Source: Ornithodoros turicata (Eukaryota; Arthropoda; Arachnida; Ixodida; Argasidae). Taken from it: DNA of 64,000 bases. Shown here piece by piece: positions 32,914 through 45,178 of this stretch. Within the stretch, counting starts at the first letter, position 1. The number at the start of each line of letters is the position of its first letter. Position numbers and translations under genes: made by a program. The notes under the pieces are model-generated. The model ran no database searches. It was not told where the DNA came from and was given only the letters and a program-made list of their open reading frames with translations. The DNA lies in the NCBI RefSeq assembly GCF_037126465.1, contig NC_088201.1:230040258-230104257 (forward strand). Reading direction: 5' to 3'.

Positions 32914-35900
32914 TTAGGTTATGTTAGGTTAGGTTAGGTTAGGTTAGGCTCTCTATCATGAGAGAGCGGCCGGCTTTGGAAAACTGTGTTCTGGTCTGGT
33001 CAGGTCAGGTTAGGCTAGGCTAGGCTAGGCTACGAGCGCGTACAGCGTAGTAAGGCTTAGCAGCGGCTGCGTTTCGTCAGTGAAGTTATCATGAGAGAGC
33101 TGCCGGCGTTGGAAAACAGTGTTCTTGGTTATGTTAGGTTAGGTTAGGTTAGGTTAGGTTAGGTTAGGCTAGGCTAGGCTAGGCTAGGCTAGGCTACGAG
33201 CGCGTACAGCGCAGTAAGGCTTAGCAGCCACCGCGTTTCGTCGTTGAATCTATCATGAGAGAGCTGCCGGCTTTGGAAAACTGTGTTCTGGTCTGGTCAG
33301 GTCAGCTCAGGTCAGGTTAGGTTAGGTTGGGCTAGGTTACGAGCGCGTACAGCGTAGTAAGGCTAGCAGCGGCTGCGTTTCGTCGGTGAAGCTATCATGA
33401 GAGAGCTGCTGGCATTGGAAAAGTGTGTTTAGTTTAGTTTAGTTTAGTTTAGTTTAGTTTAGGTTAGGTTAGGTTCGGTTCGACTAGGCTCGGCTAGGCT
33501 AGGCTAGGCTACGAGCGCGTACAGCGTAGTAAGGCTTGGCAGCGGCCGCGTTTCGTCGGTGAAGCTATCATGAGACAGCTGCTGGCATTGCAAAGTGGCA
33601 TTTTAGTTAGGTTAGGTTAGGCTACCAGCGCGTACAGCGTAGTAAGGCTTAGCAGCGGCCACGTTTCGTCGGTGAAGCTACCATGAGAGAGCTGCCGGCA
33701 TTGGAAAACTGTGTGTTGGGTTGGGTTGGGTTGGGTTGGGTTGGGTTGGGTTAGGTTAGGTTAGGTTAGGTTAGGTTAGGTTAGGTTAGGTTAGGTTAGG
33801 CTAGGCTAGGCTAGGCTAGGCTAGGTTACGCTAGGTTAGGCTACGTTAGGTTAGGTTAGGCTAGGCTAGGCTACGAGCATGTACAGCGTAGTAAGGCGTA
33901 GCAGCGGCCGCGTTTCGTCGGTGAAGCTACCATGAGAGAGCTGCCGGCATTGGAAAACTGTGTTTAGTTTAGTTTAGGTTAGGTTAGATTAGGTTCGGTT
34001 CGGTTCGACTAGGCTCGGCTCGGCTAGGCTAGGCTACGAGCGCGTACAGCGTAGTAAGGCTTAGCAGCGGCCGCGTTTCGTCGGTGAAGCTATCATGGGA
34101 AAGCTGCCGGCATTGCAAAACGGCGTTCTAGTTAGGTAAGGTTAGGCTACGAGCGGGTACAGCGTAGTAAGGCTTGGCAGCGGCCGCGTTTCGTCGGTGA
34201 AGCTATCATGAGACAGCTGCTGGCATTGCAAAGTGGCGTTTTAGTTAGGTTAGGTTAGGTTAGGATAGGCTACCAGCGCGTACAGCGTAGTAAGGCTTAG
34301 CAGCGGCCGCGTCTCGTCGGTGAAGCTACCATGAGAGAGCTGCCGGCATCGGAAAACTGTGTGTTGGGTTGGGTTGGTTTGGGTTAGGTTAGGTTAGTTT
34401 AGGTTAGGTTAGGCTAGGCTAGGCTAGGCTAGGTTCGGCTAGGCTAGGCTAGGCTACGAGCATGTACAGCGTAGTAAGGCGTAGCAGCGGCCGCGTTTCG
34501 TCGGTGAAACTACCATGAGAGAGCTGCCGGCATTGGAAAACAGTGTTCTAGGTTATGTTAGGTTAGGTTAGGTTAGGTTAGGTTAGGTTAGGTTAGGCTA
34601 GGCTAGGCTAGGCTAGGCTAGGCTACGAGCGCGTACAGCGCAGTAAGGCTTAGCAGCGGCCGCGTTTCGTCGTTGAAGCTATCATGAGAGAGCTGCCGGC
34701 TTTGGAAAACTGTGTTCTGGTCTGGTCAGGTCAGCTCAGGTCAGGTTAGGTTAGCTTGGGCTAGGCTACGAGCGCGTACAGCGTAGTAAGGCTTAGCAGC
34801 GGCTGCGTTTCGTCGGTGAAGCTATCATGAGAGAGCTGCTGGCATTGGAAAACTGTGTTTAGTTTAGTTTAGTTTAGGTTAGGTTAGGTTAGGTTCGACT
34901 AGGCTCGGCTAGGCTAGGCTAGGCTACGAGCGCGTACAGCGTAGTAAGGCTTGGCAGCGGCCACGTTTCGTCGGTGAAGCTATCATGAGAGAGCTGCCGG
35001 CATTGGAAAACTGTGTGTTGGGTTGGGTTGGGTTGGGTTAGGTTAGGTTAGGTTAGGTTAGGTTAGGTTAGGTTAGGTTAGGCTAGGCTAGGCTAGGCTA
35101 GGTTACGCTAGGTTAGGCTAGGTTAGGTTAGGTTTTGCTGGGCTAGGCTACGAGCATGTACAGCGTAGTAAGGCGTAGCAGCGGCTGCGTTTCGTCGGTG
35201 AAGCTACCATGAGAGAGCTGCCGGCATGGCAAAACGGCGTTCTAGTTAGGTTAGGTTAGGCTACGAGCGCGTACAGCGTAGTAAGGCTTAGCAGCGGCTG
35301 CGTTTCGTCGGTGAAGCTATCATGAGAGAGCTGCCGGCGTTGGAAAACTGTGTTTAGTTTAGTTTAGGTTAGGTTAGATTAGGTTCGGTTCGGTTCGACT
35401 AGGCTTGGCTCGGCTAGGCTAGGCTACGAGCGCGTACAGCATAGTAAGGCTTAGCAGCGGCCGCGTTTCGTCGGTGAAGCTATCATGGGAAAGCTGCCGG
35501 CATTGCAAAACGGCGTTTTAGTTAGGTAAGGTTAGGCTACGAGCGCGTACAGCGTAGTAAGGCTTGGCAGCGGCCGCGTTTCGTCGGTGAAGCTATCATG
35601 AGACAGCTGCTGGCATTGCAAAGTGGCGTTTTAGTTAGGTTAGGTTAGGTTAGGATAGGCTACCAGCGCGTACAGCGTAGTAAGGCTTAGCAGCGGCCGC
35701 GTCTCGTCGGTGAAGCTTCCATGAGAGAGCTGCCGGCATCGGAAAACTGTGTGTTGGGTTGGGTTGGGTTGGGTTACGTTAGGTTAGTTTAGGTTAGGTT
35801 AGGCTAGGCTAGGCTAGGTTAGGCTATGCTAGGCTACGAGCATGTACAGCGTAGTAAGGCGTAGCAGCGGCCGCGTTTCGTCGGTGAAGCTACCATGAGA

Positions 35901-36389
35901 GAGCTGCCGGCATGGCAAAACGGCGTTCTAGTTAGGTTAGGTTAGGCTACGAGCGCGTACAGCGTAGTAAGGTTTAGCAGCGGCCGCGTTTCGTCGGTGA
36001 AGCTATCATTAGAGAGCTGCCGGCATTGGAAAACTGTTCTAGTTAGGTTAGGTTAGGCTACGAACGCGTACAGCGTAGTAAGGCTTAGCAGCGGCCGCGT
36101 TTCGTCGGTGAAGCTATCATGAGAGAGCTGCCGGCATTGGAAAACTGTTCTAGTTAGGTTAGGTTAGGTTAGGCTACGAGCGCGTACAGCGTAGTAAGGC
36201 TTAGCAGCGGCCGTGTTTCGTCGGTGAAGCTATCATGAGAGAGCTGCCGGCATTGGAAAACTGTGTTCTGGCCTGGTCTGGTTAGCTCAGGTCAGGTCAG
36301 GTTAGGTTAGGTTAAGCTAGGCTAGGCTACGAGCGCGTACAGAGTAGTAAGGCTTAGCAGTGGCCGCGTTTCGTCGGTGAAGCTATAAT

Positions 36390-37150
36390 GAGACAGCTGC
36401 CGGCATTGAAAAACAGTGCTCTAGGTTATGTTAGGTTAGGTTAGGTTAGGTTAGGATAGGCTAGGCTAGGCTAGGTTAGGCTAGGTTAGGTTAAGTTTGG
36501 TTAGGTTAGACTAGGTTAGGTTAGGCTAGGCTAGGCTAGGCTAGGGTAGGCTAGGCGAGGCTAGGTTAGGCTACGAGCGCGTACAGCGTAGTAAGGCTTA
36601 GCAGCGGCCGAGTTTCGTCGGTGAAGCTATCATGAGAGAGCTACCGGCATTGGAAAACTGTGCTCTAGGTTATGTTAGGTTAGGTTAGGTTAGGATAGGC
36701 AAGGCTAGGTTAGGTTAAGTTAGGTTAGGTTAGACTAGGTTAGGTTAGGTTAGGTTAGGCTAGGCTAGGCTAGGCTAGGGTAGGCTAGGCTAGGCTACGT
36801 TAGGCTACGAGCGCGTACAGTGTAGTAAGGCATAGCAGCGGCCACGTTTCGTCCGTGAAGCTACCATGAGAGAGCTGCCGGCATTGGAAAACTGTGTGTT
36901 GGGTTGGGTTAGCTTAGGTTAGGTTAGGCTAGACTAGGCTAGGTTAGGCTAGGTTAGGTTAGGTTAGGCTAGGCTAGGCTAGGCTAGGCTACGAGCGCGT
37001 ACAGCGTAGTAAGGCTTAGCAGCGGCCGCGTTTCGTCGGTGAAGCTATCATGAGAGAGCTGCCGGCTTTGGAAAACTGTGTTCTGGTCTGGTCAGGTCAG
37101 GTCAGGTCAGGATAGGTTAGTCTAGGCTACGAGCGCGTACAGCGTAGTAA
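36390..37150 (+). repeat. Module repeated inside the 12.79-kb unit (second position)
   Basis: This repeats 29700-30450 without the LINE. Its left flank (spacer with AGCAGTGGCCGCG, then GCTATAATGAGACAGC) resembles the empty LINE target site. It ends at the junction with copy B. Confidence 0.8.
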
Positions 37151-40100
37151 GGCTTAGAAGCGGCTGCGTTTCGTCGGTGAAGCTATCATGAGAGAGCTGC
37201 TGGCATTGGAAAACTGCGTTCTAGGTTATGTTAGGTTAGGTTAGGTTAGGCTAGGCAAGGCTAGGCTAGGCTAGGTTAGGTTAGGTTAGGTTAGGCTAGG
37301 CTAGGCTAGGCTAGGCTAGGCTAGCCTAGGTTAGGTTAGGTTAGGTTAGGTTAGGTTAGGTTAGGTTAGGTTAAGTTAGGTTAGGTTAAGTTAGGTTATG
37401 TTAGGTTAGGTTAGGTTAGGCTCTCGATCATGAGAGAGCTGCCGGCTTTGGAAAAGTGTGTTCTGGTCTGGTCAGGTCAGGTCAGGTTAGGTTAGGTTAG
37501 GCTAGGCTACGAGCGCGTACAGCGTAGTAAGGCTTAGCAGCGGCTGCGTTTCGTCGGTGAAGCTATCATGAGAGAGCTGCTGGCATTGGAAAACTGTGTT
37601 TAGTTTAGTTTAGGTTAGGTTCGGTTCGGTTCGGTTCAAGTGGGCTCGGCTAGGCTAGGCTAGGCTACGAGCGCGTACAGCGTAGTAAGGCTTAGCAGCG
37701 GCTGCGTTTCGTCAGTGAAGTTATGATGAGAGAGCTGCCGGCGTTGGAAAACAGTGTTCTAGGTTATGTCAGGTTAGGTTAGGTTAGGTTAGGCTAGGCT
37801 AGGCTAGGCTAGGCTACGAGCGCGTACAGCGCAGTAAGGCTTAGCAGCGGCCGCGTTTCGTCGTTGAAGCTATCATTAGAGAGCTGCCGGCTTTGGAAAA
37901 CTGTGTTCTGGTCTGGTCAGGTCAGCTCAGGTCAAGTTAGGTTAGGTTGGGCTAGGCTACGAGCGCGTACAGCGTAGTAAGGCTTAGCAGCGGCTGCGTT
38001 TCGTCGGTGAAGCTATCATGAGAGAGCTGCTGGCATTGGAAAACTGTGTTTAGTTTAGTTTAGTTTAGTTTAGGTTAGGTTCGGTTCGACTAGGCTCGGC
38101 TAGGCTAGGCTAGGCTACGAGCGCGTACAGCGTAGTAAGGCTTGGCAGCGGCCGCGTTTCGTCGGTGAAGCTATCATGAGACAGCTGCTGGCATTGCAAA
38201 GTGGCATTTTAGTTAGGTTAGGTTAGGTTAGGTTAGGCTACCAGCGCGTACAGCGTAGTAAGGCTTAGCAGCGGCCACGTTTCGTCGGTGAAGCTATCAT
38301 GAGAGAGCTGCCGGCATTGGAAAACTGTGTGTTGGGTTGGGTTGGGTTAGGTTAGGTTAGGTTAAGTTAGGTTAGGTTAGGCTAGGCTAGGCTAGGTTAC
38401 GCTAGGTTAGGCTAGGTTAGGTTAGGTTAGGCTAGGCTAGGCTACCAGCATGTACAGCGTAGTAAGGCGTAGCAGCGGCCGCGTTTCGTCGGTGAAGCTA
38501 CCATGAGAGAGCTGCCGGCATTGGAAAACTGTGTGTTGGGTTGGGTTGGGTTAGCTTAGGTTAGGTTAGGCTAGACTAGGCTAGGTTAGGCTAGGTTAGG
38601 TTAGGTTAGGCTAGGCTAGGCTAGGCTAGGCTACGAGCGCGTACAGCGTAGTAAGGCTTAGCAGCGGCCGCGTTTCGTCGGTGAAGCTATCATGAGAGAG
38701 CTGCCGGCTTTGGAAAACTGTGTTTAGTTTAGTTTAGGTTAGGTTAGGTTAGGTTCCGTTCGGTTCGGTTCAACTAGGCTCGGCTAGGCTAGGCTAGTCT
38801 ACCAGCGCGTACAGCGTAGTAAGGCTTAGCACCAGCTGCGTTTCGTCAGTGAAGCTACCATGAGAGAGCTGCCGGCATTGGAAAACTGTGTTTAGTTTCG
38901 TTTAGTTTAGTTTAGGTTAGGTTAGGTTCGGTTCGACTAGGCTCGGCTAGGCTAGGCTACGAGCGCGTACAGCGTAGTAAGGCTTAGCAGCGGCCGCGTT
39001 TCGTCGGTGAAGCTATCATGGGAGAGCTGCCGGCATTGCAAAACGGTGTTCTAGTTAGGTTAGGTTAGGCTACGAGCGCGTACAGCGTAGTAAGGCCTGG
39101 CATCGGCCGCGTTTCGTCGGTGAAGCTATCATGAGAGAGCTGCCGGCATTGGAAAACTGCGTTCTAGGTTATGTTAGGTTAGGTTAGGTTAGGCTAGGCA
39201 AGGCTAGGCTAGGCTAGGTTAGGTTAGGTTAGGTTAGGTTAGGCTAGGCTAGGCTAGGCTAGGCTAGGCTAGGCTAGGCTAGGTTAGGTTAGGTTAGGTT
39301 AGGTTAGGTTAGGTTAGGTTAAGTTAGGTTAGGTTAAGTTACGTTATGTTAGGTTAGGTTAGGTTAGGTTAGGCTCTCGATCATGAGAGAGCTGCCGGCT
39401 TTGGAAAAGTGTTCTGGTCTGGTCAGGTCAGGTCAGGTCAGGTTAGGTTAGGTTAGGCTAGGCTACGAGCGCGTACAGCGTAGTAAGGCTTAGCAGCGGA
39501 TGCGTTTCGTCGTTGAAGCTATCATGAGAGAGCTGCCGGCTTTGGAAAACTGTGTTTAGTTTAGTTTAGTTTAGGTTAGGTTAGGTTAGGTTCGACTAGG
39601 CTCGGCTAGGCTAGGCTAGGCTAGGCTACGAGCGCGTACAGCGTAGTAAGGCTTAGCAGCGGCCGCGTTTCGTCGGTGAAGCTATCATGGGAAAGCTGCC
39701 GGCATTGCAAAACGGCGTTCTAGTTAGGTAAGGTTAGGCTACGAGCGCGTACAGCGTAGTAAGGCTTGGCAGCGGCCGCGTTTCGTCGGTGAAGCTATCA
39801 TGAGACAGCTGCTGGCATTGCAAAGTGGCGTTTTAGTTAGGTTAGGTTAGGTTAGGATAGGCTACCAGCGCGTACAGCGTAGTAAGGCTTAGCAGCGGCC
39901 GCGTCTCGTCGGTGAAGCTACCATGAGAGAGCTGCCGGCATTGGAAAACTGTGTGTTGGGTTGGGTTGGGTTACGTTAGGTTAGTTTAGGTTAGGTTAGG
40001 CTAGGCTAGGCTAGGTTAGGCTACGAGCATGTACAGCGTAGTAAGGCGTAGCAGCGGCCGCGTTTCGTCGGTGAAGCTACCATGAGAGAGCTGCCGGCAT

Positions 40101-42053
40101 GGCAAAAACGGCGTTCTAGTTAGGTTAGGTTAGGCTACGAGCGCGTACCGCGTAGTAAGGCTTAGCAGCGGCCGCGTTTCGTCGGTGAAGCTATCATGAG
40201 AGAGCTGCCGGCATTGGAAAACTGTTCTAGTTAGGTTAGGTTAGGCTACGAACGCGTACAGCGTAGTAAGGCTTAGCAGCGGCCGCGTTTCGTCGGTGAA
40301 GCTATCATGAGAGAGCTGCCGGCATTGGAAAACTGTTCTAGTTAGGTTAGGTTAGGTTAGGCTACGAGCGCGTACAGCGTAGTAAGGCTTGGCAGCGGCC
40401 ACGTTTCGTCGGTGAAGGTATCATGAGAGAGCTGCCGGCATTGGAAAACTGTGTGTTGGGTTGGGTTGGGTTGGGTTGGGTTAGGTTAGGTTAGGTTAGG
40501 TTAGGTTAGGTTAGGCTAGGCTAGGTTACGCTAGGTTAGGCTAGGTTAGGTCAGGTTTTGCTAGGCTAGGCTACGAGCATGTACAGCGTAGTAAGGCGTA
40601 GCAGCGGCCGCGTTTCGTCGGTGAAGCTACCATGAGAGAGCTGCCGGCATGGCAAAACGGCGTTCTAGTTAGGTTAGGTTAGGCTACGAGCGCGTACCGC
40701 GTAGTAAGGCTTAGCAGCGGCTGCGTTTCGTCGGTGAAGCTATCATGAGAGAGCTGCCGGCATTGGAAAACTGTGTTTAGTTTAGTTTAGGTTAGGTTAG
40801 ATTAGGTTCGGTTCGGTTCGACTAGGCTTGGCTCGGCTAGGCTAGGCTACGAGCGCGTACAGCGTAGTAAGGCTTAGCAGCGGCCGCGTTTCGTCGGTGA
40901 AGCTATCATGGGAAAGCTGCCGGCATTGCAAAACGGCGTTCTAGTTAGGTAAGGTTAGGCTACGAGCGCGTACAGCGTAGTAAGGCTTGGCAGCGGCCGC
41001 GTTTCGTCGGTGAAGCTATCATGAGACAGCTGCTGGCATTGCAAAGTGGCGTTTTAGTTAGGTTAGGTTAGGTTAGGATAGGCTACCAGCGCGTACAGCG
41101 TAGTAAGGCTTAGCAGCGGCCGCGTCTCGTCGGTGAAGCTACCATGAGAGAGCTGCCGGCATTGCAAAACGGCGTTCTAGTTAGGTAAGGTTAGGCTACG
41201 AGCGCGTACAGCGTAGTAAGGCTTGGCAGCGGCCGCGTTTCGTCGGTGAAGCTATCATGAGACAGCTGCTGGCATTGCAAAGTGGCGTTCTAGTTAGGTT
41301 AGGTTAGGTTAGGATAGGCTACCAGCGCGTACAGCGTAGTAAGGCTTAGCAGCGGCCGCGTCTCGTCGGTGAAGCTACCATGAGAGAGCTGCCGGCATCG
41401 GAAAACTGTGTGTTGGGTTGGGTTGGTTACGTTAGGTTAGTTTAGGTTAGGTTAGGCTAGGCTAGGCTAGGTTAGGCTAGGCTAGGCTACGAGCATGTAC
41501 AGCGTAGTAAGGCGTAGCAGCGGCCGCGTTTCGTCGGTGAAGCTACCATGAGAGAGCTGCCGGCATGGCAAAACGGCGTTCTAGTTAGGTTAGGTTAGGC
41601 TACGAGCGCGTACAGCGTAGTAAGGTTTAGCAGCGGCCGCGTTTCGTCGGTGAAGCTATCATGAGAGAGCTGCCGGCATTGGAAAACTGTTCTAGTTAGG
41701 TTAGGTTAGGCTACGAGCGCGTACAGCGTAGTAAGGCTTAGCAGCGGCCGTGTTTCGTCGGTGAAGCTATCATGAGAGAGCTGCCGGCATTGGAAAACTG
41801 TGTTCTGGCCTGGTCTGGTTAGCTCAGGTCAGGTCAGGTTAGGTTAGGTTAGGCTAGGCTAGGCTACGAGCGCGTACAGCGTAGTAAGGCTTAGCAGCGG
41901 CTGCGTTTTGTCGGTGAAGCTATCATGAGACAGCTGCTGGCATTGGAAAATGGCGTTTTAGTTAGGTTAGGTTAGGTTAGGCTACGAGCGCGTACAGAGG
42001 AGTAAGGCTTAGCAGTGGCCGCGTTTCGTCGGTGAAGCTATCATAACAACAAC

Positions 42054-42059
42054 TTTATT
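42054..42059 (-). promoter_or_regulatory. LINE polyadenylation signal, copy B
   Basis: AATAAA on the minus strand, in the same place relative to the LINE 3' end as in copy A. Confidence 0.75.
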
Positions 42060-42149
42060 TTCGGCCTTGGAGAGTGGGGAGTTTCATCGCAACAGGCGAT
42101 ACTCTACCCCAGTGCTTGGTGGAATGGGGGAATAAAATAACGAGCCCCT

Positions 42150-42472
42150 TTACAATAACGATCGAAGTCCGATGGTGTCCAGAAATGTCAGAAGAGCTTG
42201 AGCGCAGAGCGTTGCTGGGCTGGATTGGGCCAGGGACCAAGCAATTTCGGTAGGGAGAAAGGGCGAGAGTCCAGCTGACGAAGAGACTCGGAGAGTGTGA
42301 TTCGGGAAGGTTCGTAGTGAGGGCAATGAAGAAGAATGTGCTCCAGATCCTCAAGAGCACCACAGTGGCAACAGGTGGGAGAACCAATTTGTCTCAAGCG
42401 GTAACGCCACTGAGCTGTAAAGGCCACATCGAGGCGCATGCGGTGGATTAATGCAGCATCCTGACGAGATGT
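42150..42472 (-). pseudogene. LINE ORF2 C-terminal fragment with frameshift, copy B
   Basis: It is identical to copy A up to about residue 80 of the MRLDV reading. There the missing T near 42198 shifts the frame, and translation ends early at 42188 instead of at the original TAA (42150). The CX2CX7HX4C motif is upstream of the shift and intact. Since the element is already a dead fragment, the frameshift has no functional meaning but marks this copy. Confidence 0.87.
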
Positions 42473-45158
42473 GTTTCGTGTGAAGCTATCATGAGACAGC
42501 TGCCGGCATTGAAAAACTGTGCTCTAGGTTATGTTAGGTTAGGTTAGGTTAGGTTAGGTTAGGATAGGCAAGGCTAGGCTAGGTTAGGCTAGGTTAGGTT
42601 AAGTTTGGTTAGGTTAGGTTAGGCTAGGCTAGGCTAGGCTAGGCTAGGGTAGGCTAGGCTAGGCTAGGTTAGGCTACGAGCGCGTACAGCGTAGTAAGGC
42701 TTAGCAGCGGCCGAGTTTCGTCGGTGAAGCTATCATGAGAGAGCTACCGGCATTGGAAAACTGTGCTCTAGGTTATGTTAGGTTAGGTTAGGTTAGGATA
42801 GGCAAGGCTAGGTTAGGTTAAGTTAGGTTAGGTTAGACTAGGTTAGGTTAGGTTAGGCTAGGCTAGGCTAGGCTAGGCTAGGGTAGGCTAGGCTAGGCTA
42901 CGTTAGGCTACGAGCGCGTACAGCGTAGTAAGGCTTAGCAGCGGCCACGTTTCGTCGGTGAAGCTACCATGAGAGAGCTGCCGGCATTGGAAAACTGTGT
43001 GTTGGGTTGGGTTAGCTTAGGTTAGGTTAGGCTAGACTAGGCTAGGTTAGGCTAGGTTAGGTTAGGTTAGGCTACGCTAGGCTAGGCTAGGCTACGAGCG
43101 CGTACAGCGTAGTAAGGCTTAGCAGCGGCCGCGTTTCGTCGGTGAAGCTATCATGAGAGAGCTGCCGGCTTTGGAAAACTGTGTTCTGGTCTGGTCAGGT
43201 CAGGTCAGGATAGGTTAGGCTAGGCTACGAGCGCGTACAGCGTAGTAAGGCTTAGAAGCGGGTGCGTTTCGTCGGTGAAGCTATCATGAGAGAGCTGCCG
43301 GCATTGGAAAACTGTGTTTAGTTTAGTTTAGGTTAGGTTAGGTTCCGTTCGGTTTGGTTCAACTAGGCTCGGCTAGGCTAGGCTAGGCTACCAGCGCGTA
43401 CAGCGTAGTAAGGCTTAGCAGCGGGCGCGTTTCGTCGGTGAAGTTATCATGAGAGAGCTGCCGGCATTGGAAAACTGTGTTTAGTTTAGTTTAGTTTAGG
43501 TTAGGTTAGGTTCCGTTCGGTTCAGTTCAACTAGGCTCGGCTAGGCAAGGCTAGGCTACCAGCGCGTACAGTGTAGTAAGGCTTAGCAGCTGCTGCATTT
43601 CGTCGGTGAAGCTATCATGAGAGAGCTGCCGGCATTGGAAAACTGTGTTTAGTTTAGTTTAGTTTAGTTTAGTTTAGTTTAGGTTAGGTTAGGTTAGGTT
43701 AGGTTAGGTTCGACTAGGCTCGGCTAGGCTAGGCTACGAGCGCGTACAGCGTAGTAAGGCTTAGCAGCGGCCGCGTTTCGTCGGTGAAGCTATCATGGGA
43801 GAGCTGCCGGCATTGCAAAACGGTGTTCTAGTTAGGTTAGGTTAGGCTACGAGCGCGTACAGCGTAGTAAGGCTTGGCAGCGGCCGCGTTTCGTCGGTGA
43901 AGCTATCATGAGAGAGCTGCCGGCATTGGAAAACTGTGTTCTAGGTTATGTTAGGTTAGGTTAGGTTAGGTTAGGCTAGGCAAGGGTAGGCTAGGCTAGG
44001 TTAGGTTAGGTTAGGTTAGGTTAGGCTAGGCTAGGCTAGGCTAGGTTAGGTTAGGTTAGGTTAGGTTTGGTTAGGTTAAGTTAGGTTAGGTTAAGTTAGG
44101 TTATGTTAGGTTAGGTTAGGTTAGGCTCTCTATCATGAGAGAGCTGCCGGCTTTGGAAAACTGTGTTCTGGTCTGGTCAGGTCAGGTCAGGTCAGGTTAG
44201 GTTAGGCTAGGCTACGAGCGCGTACAGTGTAGTAAGGCTTAGCAGCGGCCGCGTGTCGTCGGTGAAGCTATCATGAGAGAGCTGCTGGCATTGCAAAGTG
44301 GCATTTTAGTTAGGTTAGGTTAGGTTAGGTAGGCTACCAGCGCGTACAGCGTAGTAAGGCTTAGCAGCGGCCACGTTTCGTCGGTGAAGCTACCATGAGA
44401 GAGCTGCCGGCATTGGAAAACTGTGTGTTGGGTTGGGTTGGGTTGGGTTGGGTTAGGTTAGGTTAGGTTAGGTTAGGCTAGGCTAGGCTAGGTTACGCTA
44501 GGTTAGGCTAGGTTAGGTTAGGTTAGGCTAGGCTAGGGTACGAGCATGTACAGCGTAGTAAGGCGTAGCAGCGGCCGCGTTTCGTCGGTGAAGCTACCAT
44601 GAGAGAGCTGCCGGCATGGCAAAACGGCGTTCTAGTTAGGTTAGGTTAGGCTACGAGCGCGTACAGCGTAGTAAGGCTTAGCAGCGGCTGCGTTTCGTCG
44701 GTGAAGCTATCATGAGAGAGCTGCCGGCATTGGAAAACTGTGTTTAGTTTAGTTTAGGTTAGGTTAGATTAGGTTCAGTTCGGTTCGACTAGGCTCGGCT
44801 CGGCTAGGCTAGGCTACTAGCGCGTACAGCGTAATAAGGCTTAGCAGCGGCCGCGTGTCGTCGGTGAAGCTATCATGGGAAAGCTGCCGGCATTGCAAAA
44901 CGGCGTTCTAGTTAGGTAAGGTTAGGCTACGAGCGCGTACAGCGTAGTAAGGCTTGGCAGCGGCCGCGTTTCGTCGGTGAAGCTATCATGAGACAGCTGC
45001 TGGCATTGCAAAGTGGCGTTTTAGTTAGGTTAGGTTAGGTTAGGATAGGCTACCAGCGCGTACAGCGTAGTAAGGCTTAGCAGCGGCCGCGTCTCGTCGG
45101 TGAAGCTACCATGAGAGAGCTGCCGGCATCGGAAAACTCTGTGTTGGGTTGGGTTGGG

Positions 45159-45178
45159 TTGGTTGGTTGGTTGGTTGG
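45159..45178 (+). repeat. TTGG tetranucleotide slip, copy B
   Basis: Five TTGG units, followed by two TTGGG where copy A has one. Confidence 0.85.

Larger units (their letters stand above)
24374..37160 (+). repeat. 12.79-kb higher-order unit, copy A
   Basis: This is the first of three tandem units. It starts inside a spacer at CGGCTGCG and first becomes unmistakable at GGAAAACTGCGTTCTAGG. It carries about 80-100 satellite phrases and one LINE fragment (29249-29678). Copy A differs from B and C at countable sites: seven TTAAG units at 32879 (four in B and C), four TTGG units at 32366 (five in B and C), eight CTAGG units near 32762 (eleven in B and C), and seven TTGGG units near 33714 (five in B and C). 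A is therefore the divergent copy. Confidence 0.92.
42045..42472 (-). mobile_element. 5'-truncated LINE, copy B
   Basis: This is the same insertion as 29249-29678, flanked by the same duplications (42023-42044 and 42473-42492). It is two bases shorter: one G is missing from a six-G run near 42129 and one T from CTTTG near 42198. Both are homopolymer losses and may be sequencing errors rather than mutations. Confidence 0.9.

Noticed and set aside
42188..42439. Copy B frameshift as a biologically meaningful mutation
   Set aside because: Both differences are one-base homopolymer losses near a region rich in such indels, and the element is already a truncated remnant.
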